Shown piece by piece: positions 5,438 through 10,010 of a DNA stretch of 10,010 nt. The stretch's first letter is position 1. Every line of letters begins with the position of its first letter. Below the pieces are notes generated by a model. That model saw only the letters and a program-made list of their open reading frames with translations, was not told the DNA's origin and made no database searches. A program made the position numbers and the translations under genes. Source of the stretch: an uncultured Bacteroidales bacterium (GTDB lineage Bacteria > Bacteroidota > Bacteroidia > Bacteroidales > UBA932); contig CAMZCW010000072.1 of the NCBI GenBank assembly GCA_947305045.1, forward strand, positions 1-10,010, written 5' to 3'.

Positions 5438-6049
5438 GAACTTCCAGTGAAAGAGAATCAGATAGATAGCGCCCACGGTGACGCAACTGTCTGCAAAGTT
5501 GAACACCGGCTCAAAGAAAATGTGGCCGCCCAGACCCGGAACCCAGGACGGCCAGGTCCAGAGCGGGAAGTAGAACATATCTACCACTTTCCCTTGCATA
5601 AAGGGCGCGTAGGAGCCCAGCGTTGCCACCGTATCATAGGTGGACTCGCTGAAGATAAGTCCATAGCAAAGGCAGTCCACAATATTGCCGAAAGCGCCGG
5701 CCGTAATGAGCGTAAGGCCCACCAGGACACCCATGGGGACAGGAGATGGCCGGTCGGAGCCGCCAATGACGTCGTTCCCTCTGCGAACCAGCTTGGCTAT
5801 CCACCAGCACAACACTCCGAAAAGCACCACACGGAACGCGGTGAGCAGGTACTTCCCTACCACCCCGCCGAAGGCCATGCCAAAGGCCATGCCCTTGTTC
5901 TCCACAAAGAGCAGTTGGAACCAGTTACCCAGCACCGGAATGCTTTCCCCAAGCGTCATGTTGGTCTTGACCAGGACCTTGATGACCTGGTCAATCACCA
6001 CCAGCGTTACGCCCAACAGGAGTAAAGACTTCCCCTTAGACCACTTCAT
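5423..6049 (-). CDS. lspA: Lipoprotein signal peptidase (signal peptidase II)
   Basis: LspA is the inner-membrane aspartyl protease that removes the signal peptide of prolipoproteins after diacylglyceryl transfer. The 208-residue protein has four hydrophobic segments (about 8-26, 64-86, 105-122, 187-202). The catalytic pair is visible: Asp125 in GNIVD and Asp187 in FNFADS. Other family landmarks are DQVIK near residue 20, ENKGMAFG at 50-57 and VVDMFYFPLW at 155-164. It is longer than the roughly 165-residue E. coli enzyme because of extra loops around residues 134-152 and 163-178, which I recall as typical of Bacteroidota LspA. The residue after Asp125 is Cys rather than the Arg of the proteobacterial NxxDR motif; small residues there are common in this phylum. 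It is the last gene of the ileS-dksA-lspA cluster, 34 bases after dksA. At least three proteins in this window are predicted clients. Confidence 0.96.
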   Translation of the reverse strand: MKWSKGKSLLLLGVTLVVIDQVIKVLVKTNMTLGESIPVLGNWFQLLFVENKGMAFGMAFGGVVGKYLLTAFRVVLFGVLCWWIAKLVRRGNDVIGGSDRPSPVPMGVLVGLTLITAGAFGNIVDCLCYGLIFSESTYDTVATLGSYAPFMQGKVVDMFYFPLWTWPSWVPGLGGHIFFEPVFNFADSCVTVGAIYLILFHWKFFAKE

Positions 6050-6050
6050 A

Positions 6051-6078
6051 AGATGCTTCGACTTCGCTCAGAATGACA
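6051..6078 (-). repeat. Interspersed repeat copy filling the dksA-lspA gap
   Basis: Minus strand reads TGTCATTCTGAGCGAAGTCG and continues AAGCATCT. It belongs to the short dispersed repeat family TGTCATTCTGAGCG... seen in many bacterial genomes, and is related to the copy at 7302-7328 in ileS. It makes up 28 of the 34 bases between dksA and lspA. Confidence 0.75.
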
Positions 6079-6083
6079 AAGGC

Positions 6084-6485
6084 TTACTTGCGACCGGTCT
6101 TTTCAAGGATGGCTTTTCCTTCCACCGTGGTGGTGGCGTGCGGAACCAGACGCAGGCGCTCCTTGGGAATGAGTTTCCCGGTAACGCGGCAAATACCGTA
6201 GGTCTTGTTCTCGATGCGCACCAGCGCAGCTTCCAGGTTCTGGATAAACTTGTACTGACGCTGGGCCAGGGTACCGGCTTCCTCCTTGGAAAGTTGGAAC
6301 GCGCCGTCGTCTTCTACCGTTTTGAAGGTAGGGGCTGTGTCCAGGATGTCGTTTCCGCCGGCGTGCGTCATCGCCTCCCGAAGGGTGCTGTACTCCGCAC
6401 GGGCCTTGTCCAACATCTCGTTGATAATGCCGCGGAACTCTTCCAGTTCCTCGTCAGAATAGCGGGTTTTGTTCTGTTCTTCCAT
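6084..6485 (-). CDS. dksA: DksA/TraR-family transcription factor, zinc-less form
   Basis: A 133-residue protein of the DksA/TraR family, which binds the RNA polymerase secondary channel and, in Proteobacteria, works with ppGpp to adjust rRNA, tRNA and amino-acid gene transcription. Residues about 10-95 look like two long helices forming a coiled coil. At the predicted tip, Asp46-x-x-Asp49-x-Ala51 (DILDTA) matches the DxxDxA motif needed for DksA activity in E. coli. The C-terminal globular part (TYGICRVTGKLIPKERL, then PHATTT) aligns with the C4 zinc finger, but only Cys99 remains; the other three cysteine positions are Thr102, Thr120 and Gly123 in my alignment, so zinc binding is unlikely. 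This loss is common in Bacteroidota homologues as I recall. The ATG is six bases after the ileS stop, so it is cotranscribed with ileS. A small TraR-like factor with another role cannot be excluded. Confidence 0.88.
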   Translation of the reverse strand: MEEQNKTRYSDEELEEFRGIINEMLDKARAEYSTLREAMTHAGGNDILDTAPTFKTVEDDGAFQLSKEEAGTLAQRQYKFIQNLEAALVRIENKTYGICRVTGKLIPKERLRLVPHATTTVEGKAILEKTGRK

Positions 6486-6491
6486 ATTATG

Positions 6492-9400
6492 TCAACGTTT
6501 TACTATCAGTTTAATATTCCCTTCCGTCCATTCTACCTCCATTGCCTCTGCGGGTGCTTCTGCAAAAGGATGCAGGTCGATAGAAAGAGACAGTGTCTGC
6601 GCCTTCACATAAGCCCCGAAGGCAGATAGGGCATCTTGCAAATCAGGATCGTCCGAATATACCTGCGTGCCGATACGGTCCGTCACCTCAAAACCGGAAC
6701 TCTTGCGCAGGTTCTGGATGCGGTTTACCAGTTCGCGGGCCAGACCTTCCCGACGCAGCGCCGGCGTCACTTCAATATCCAGCGCCACGGTAAGTGCGCC
6801 TTCCGAGGCTACCAGCCAACCGGGGACATCTTCCGAAGAAATGGCATAGTCACCGGGCGCGAGAACCACCTCTCCGCCTGGCAGCGCCAGCGTGTAGCTC
6901 TCCCCTGCTCCTTCTGCCTTCTGGATGGCGGCAATCACGGGCTGCTCCAGCGTACCGAAAGCGGCGGCGATTTCCTTCATGCGGGCGCCGTAGGTTTTGC
7001 CCAGCACCTTGAAATTGGGCTTGATGCGCAGGGTCATAATACCGGTGGTGTCTGCAATGAATTCCATTTCCTTTACGTTCACCTCCGACAGGATAATCTC
7101 CTTCACGGCCTCCAGGCAGGAACGGACCTTCTCCGAAATCACGGGAATCATCACCTTCTGCAGGGGCTGGCGCACCGGAATATTCACCTTCTTGCGAAGG
7201 GCCAGCACCAGCGAGGTAGCCTGCTGTGCCAGGGCCATACGCTCTTCCAGCTCTGTGTCGATTACGGCGGCGTTCACCTCCGGCATGAGCACGAAGTGGA
7301 CAGATTCTTCGCTGCGCTCAGAATGACAGGTTAAATCCAGATACAACTGGTCCATGAAGAACGGGGCGATGGGAGCGCCCAACACCGCAACGGCCTTAAG
7401 CACCTGATACAGCGTCTGGTAGGCCGCCTGCTTGTCTGCCGTCATTTCGCCGGCCCAGAAACGGGCACGGTTGAGGCGGACGTACCAGTTGGAGACATCG
7501 TCACAAACAAAGGTTTCCAGCATACGGCCGGCCGATTTTACGTCGTAATCCTCATAGGCGGCCCGTACGTCCCGGATGACGGAATTGAGCTTGGAAAGAA
7601 TCCATTTGTCCAGCTCCGAAGAATGAGACACGCTCGCTTCGCTCGGTGTGACAGAGGAACTGCTCGCTGTGACAGTTGTCATACCGAGGCCTTCATGGCC
7701 GAGTGTATCTCCCCACCCGTCGATATTGGCATAACGCGCAAAGAAGGCGTAGGTGTTGTACAGCGTCCCAAAGAATTTGCGACGGACATCGGCCACGCCA
7801 TTCTCGTCGAACTTGAGGTTGTCCCAGGGCTCCGCATTGGTGAGCATGTACCAGCGGAGGGCGTCTGCGCCATAGGTATCCAGCGCTTTGAACGGATCCA
7901 CGGCATTACCCAGGCGCTTGCTCATTTTGTTGCCGTTCTTGTCCAGCACCAAACCGTTGGAAATCACGCGTTTAAACGCAGGCGTTCCGGAAATCATGGT
8001 GTGAATGGCATGCAGCGTATAGAACCAGCCGCGGGTTTGGTCCACGCCTTCTGCAATGAAGTCGGCCGTGGCACCGAAAGCGGGCGATTGCAGGTTCCTG
8101 AGGCCTTCCTGGGCATAGGGCATGGCGCCGGAGTCGAACCACACGTCAATGAGGTCTGTCTCGCGCACCATCTTTTTGCCGGAAGGGCTCACCAGGTACA
8201 GGCTGTCCACATAGGGCCGATGAAGGTCTATCTTGTTGTAATTCTCCAGGGACATATCGGCAGGGTCAAAGCCCTTTTCCTTGAGCGGATTGGAAGCCAT
8301 GATGCCGGCGGCAACCGCTTTTTCTATCTCTGCATACAGCTCCTTCAGGGAGCCGATGCACATTTCCTCCTTGCCGTCTTCCGTGCGCCAGATGGGCAGC
8401 GGCGTGCCCCAGTAGCGGCTGCGGCTCAGGTTCCAGTCCTGGATGTTCTCCAGCCACTGGCCAAAGCGGCCCGTTCCGGTGGAAGCGGGTTTCCAGGTGA
8501 TGGTCTTGTTCAGGGCCACCATCTCATCCTTCACGGCGCTGGCCTTGATGAACCAGCTGTCCAGCGGGTAGTACAGCACGGGAAGGTCTGTGCGCCAGCT
8601 GTGCGGATAACTGTGCACATGTTTTTGCACCTTGAACGCACGGCCGTCGGCCTTCATCATCACGCAAAGGTCAATATCCAGCGTGCCTTCCTCCTCCACG
8701 TGCTCGAAATATTGCTTATAGCCGGCCTTTACATATCGGCCGGAATATTCCTTGTACGACGGATCTACCGTAGCGGCGTAGGCGGGTTCCATGTCTTCCA
8801 GGCGCATGAAGCGGCCCTGACGGTCCACCTGGGCCTGCGGATTGCCGTCCTTGTCCAGCGGCATGATGGCGCCGATGCCGGCAGCCGCAGCCACCCGTTT
8901 ATCGTCCGCACCAAACGTAGGGGCGATATGGACGATACCCGTACCGTCGGAGGTGGTTACGTAGTCACCGGAGATAACACGGAAGGCGTCTCCGTCCGGT
9001 TTGAACCACGGGATGAGCTGATGGTAACGCATGCCAACGAGCTCCGCACCTTTCCAACTGCCGCCCAGCAGTTTCCAGGGAATCACCTTGTCCCCGGGCT
9101 GATAGCTTTCCAGCGGAACATTCTCTCCCTTGGGATTGAACCAGGCGCTTACCAGGTCCTTGGCCAGCACATAGATGGCCGGCTGCCCGGAATACGGGTT
9201 GAAGGAAAGCACACGCACATATTCAATCTCCGGGCCCACGCACAGCGCCGTGTTGGACGGAAGGGTCCAGGGCGTAGTGGTCCAGGCCAGGATATACACC
9301 GGGAAGGCATAGGTGCCGAACAGCGGCTGCGAGGCACCATCCTTGATTACCTCAAACTGCACCGTGGCAGTGGTGTCGCTCACATCCTTGTAGCAGCCCG

Positions 9401-9989
9401 GCTGGTTGAGCTCATGCGAACTGAGGCCGGTGCCGTCCGTGGGCGAATACGGCTGAATGGTATAGCCTTTATAAAGCAGGCCTTTGTCGTAGATTTTCTT
9501 CAGGAGATACCACAAGGTCTCGATGTAGCGGTTGTCGTAGGTGATGTAAGGGTCATTCATGTCCACCCAATACCCTACGCGCTCGGTCATGTTCACCCAC
9601 TCCTTTGTGTATTTCATCACCTCCGTGCGGCAGGTGGCATTGTACTCTTCCACCGATACTTTGGTGCCGATATCCGCCTTGGTGATACCCAGCTTCTTTT
9701 CCACGCCCAGCTCTACGGGCAGGCCATGGGTATCCCAACCGGCACGGCGTTTCACCTGGAAGCCGGTCTGGGTTTTGTATCGGCAAATGGCATCCTTGAT
9801 GGAGCGGGCCATCACATGGTGAATGCCCGGCATGCCGTTGGCGCTGGGCGGCCCTTCAAAAAAGATAAACTGAGGGGCACCCTCACGGAGTTCCAGCGAC
9901 TTTTCAAACGCCTGGCTCCGTTTCCATCTTTCCAGCACCTCGCGGCCGGTTTCCGTTAAATCCAGCCCCTTGTATTCTTTGAATGTCAT
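6492..9989 (-). CDS. ileS: Isoleucyl-tRNA synthetase, probably type 2, with GxHH signature
   Basis: IleRS charges tRNA-Ile with isoleucine. At 1165 residues it is far longer than the roughly 940-residue type 1 enzymes. The class I catalytic core starts at FFEGPPSANG (43-52) and includes the first signature as Gly55-Ile-His-His58, where HIGH is expected, and the second as KMSKR (688-692). The CP1 editing domain (about 195-440) has its threonine-rich motif TTTPWTLPSN (237-246), so valine proofreading is probably intact. The anticodon-binding helices begin near WILSKLNSVIRD (~796), and the C-terminal region carries RREGLAREL (1079-1087), characteristic of type 2 and eukaryotic-like IleRS. Two repeat-derived insertions, residues 772-788 and 888-896, lie between conserved blocks. 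First gene of the ileS-dksA-lspA cluster; its promoter is beyond the right edge. The start MTFKEYKGLDLTETG is the usual family opening, preceded by an A-rich stretch instead of a Shine-Dalgarno sequence. Confidence 0.97.
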   Translation of the reverse strand: MTFKEYKGLDLTETGREVLERWKRSQAFEKSLELREGAPQFIFFEGPPSANGMPGIHHVMARSIKDAICRYKTQTGFQVKRRAGWDTHGLPVELGVEKKLGITKADIGTKVSVEEYNATCRTEVMKYTKEWVNMTERVGYWVDMNDPYITYDNRYIETLWYLLKKIYDKGLLYKGYTIQPYSPTDGTGLSSHELNQPGCYKDVSDTTATVQFEVIKDGASQPLFGTYAFPVYILAWTTTPWTLPSNTALCVGPEIEYVRVLSFNPYSGQPAIYVLAKDLVSAWFNPKGENVPLESYQPGDKVIPWKLLGGSWKGAELVGMRYHQLIPWFKPDGDAFRVISGDYVTTSDGTGIVHIAPTFGADDKRVAAAAGIGAIMPLDKDGNPQAQVDRQGRFMRLEDMEPAYAATVDPSYKEYSGRYVKAGYKQYFEHVEEEGTLDIDLCVMMKADGRAFKVQKHVHSYPHSWRTDLPVLYYPLDSWFIKASAVKDEMVALNKTITWKPASTGTGRFGQWLENIQDWNLSRSRYWGTPLPIWRTEDGKEEMCIGSLKELYAEIEKAVAAGIMASNPLKEKGFDPADMSLENYNKIDLHRPYVDSLYLVSPSGKKMVRETDLIDVWFDSGAMPYAQEGLRNLQSPAFGATADFIAEGVDQTRGWFYTLHAIHTMISGTPAFKRVISNGLVLDKNGNKMSKRLGNAVDPFKALDTYGADALRWYMLTNAEPWDNLKFDENGVADVRRKFFGTLYNTYAFFARYANIDGWGDTLGHEGLGMTTVTASSSSVTPSEASVSHSSELDKWILSKLNSVIRDVRAAYEDYDVKSAGRMLETFVCDDVSNWYVRLNRARFWAGEMTADKQAAYQTLYQVLKAVAVLGAPIAPFFMDQLYLDLTCHSERSEESVHFVLMPEVNAAVIDTELEERMALAQQATSLVLALRKKVNIPVRQPLQKVMIPVISEKVRSCLEAVKEIILSEVNVKEMEFIADTTGIMTLRIKPNFKVLGKTYGARMKEIAAAFGTLEQPVIAAIQKAEGAGESYTLALPGGEVVLAPGDYAISSEDVPGWLVASEGALTVALDIEVTPALRREGLARELVNRIQNLRKSSGFEVTDRIGTQVYSDDPDLQDALSAFGAYVKAQTLSLSIDLHPFAEAPAEAMEVEWTEGNIKLIVKR
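7302..7328 (-). repeat. Interspersed repeat copy translated inside ileS (CHSERSEES)
   Basis: Twenty-seven bases (nine codons), minus strand beginning TGTCATTCTGAGCGCAGCGA, encode Cys888-HSERSEE-Ser896 of IleRS. The flanks (QLYLDLT and VHFVLMPEV) are conserved-looking family sequence, so the element was gained in frame in a loop. Confidence 0.8.
7626..7674 (-). repeat. Composite interspersed repeat translated inside ileS in another frame
   Basis: Minus strand contains TGTCACAGCGAGCAGTTCCT (7674-7655) directly followed by a second unit, TGTCACACCGAGCGAAGCGA (7653-7634) and a short tail. Both resemble the TGTCA...GAGCG repeat family. They encode the Ser/Thr-rich residues 772-788 (TVTASSSSVTPSEASVS), in a different frame from the copy at 7302-7328. 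Confidence 0.65.
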
Positions 9990-10007
9990 ATTTTTTATCT
10001 AATTTTG
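9978..10007 (+). promoter_or_regulatory. Rightward promoter for a divergent gene beyond the window
   Basis: TTTG (9978-9981), 18 bases, TAATTTTG (10000-10007) followed by CAC. The -7 element matches TANNTTTG; the spacer is one base short of the usual 19. The -33 element lies within the first codons of ileS, so the divergent transcript would start only about 20 bases from the ileS ATG. Confidence 0.5.
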
Positions 10008-10010
10008 CAC

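Noticed and set aside
5082..5486. Open frames on both strands running through tRNA-Ser and its flanks
   Set aside because: They translate the tRNA, its terminator and the repeats, and have no supportable start or motif.
7623..9959. A 778-codon open frame on the + strand opposite ileS
   Set aside because: It runs antisense to a well-conserved IleRS, has a composition rich in H, R, G and Q typical of a reverse-complement shadow, and shows no domain motif.

Overview
The window looks like chromosomal DNA of a Bacteroidales-type bacterium (phylum Bacteroidota). The strongest support is four promoter-like sites of the Bacteroidota form TTTG-N18/19-TANNTTTG (upstream of both tRNAs, of one lipoprotein gene, and at the right edge). 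Further support comes from a DUF4249-type lipoprotein behind an outer-membrane receptor end, a fimbrillin/BspA-type surface lipoprotein, and an ileS-dksA-lspA cluster with phylum-typical features. Host or habitat cannot be read from the sequence; a gut-associated member is an inference from the surface-protein types.

Left part (1-1215, + strand): the last 20 codons of a probable TonB-dependent receptor overlap by one base the start of a DUF4249-type lipoprotein, as expected for an outer-membrane receptor/surface lipoprotein pair. A tRNA-Val(CAC) with its own promoter follows. It ends at a hairpin that can terminate transcription in both directions, serving also the convergent lipoprotein gene at 1231-2073.

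Middle part (1231-5100, - strand): a 280-residue lipoprotein of uncertain function has a promoter so close to its ATG that the mRNA may be nearly leaderless. Upstream of it is an 18-bp perfect hairpin, then an 808-residue lipoprotein with an apparent fimbrillin-like / BspA-type (DUF285) / SGNH hydrolase architecture. Eighteen bases upstream of that gene I find a 49-codon ORF that resembles the short, uncharacterised Bacteroidales peptides carrying a Y-x-x-P start and an acidic, tryptophan-ending tail. This peptide plus lipoprotein pair is the best candidate here for an undescribed system. A gene-free stretch of about 330 bases follows, rich in dyad symmetry, including a 51-base tandem duplication and a 12-bp inverted repeat.

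Right part (5284-10010, - strand): tRNA-Ser(TGA) with a terminator and a promoter embedded in the end of lspA, then the housekeeping cluster ileS-dksA-lspA, transcribed leftward with small gaps. The isoleucyl-tRNA synthetase is a long form, probably type 2, and has an altered class I signature (GIHH in place of HIGH), a feature linked to mupirocin hyper-resistance. Copies of a short interspersed repeat (the family that encodes CHSERSEES-like peptides) lie in the lspA-dksA gap and at two places inside ileS, where they are translated in two different frames. At the right edge a rightward promoter points to a divergent gene just outside the window.
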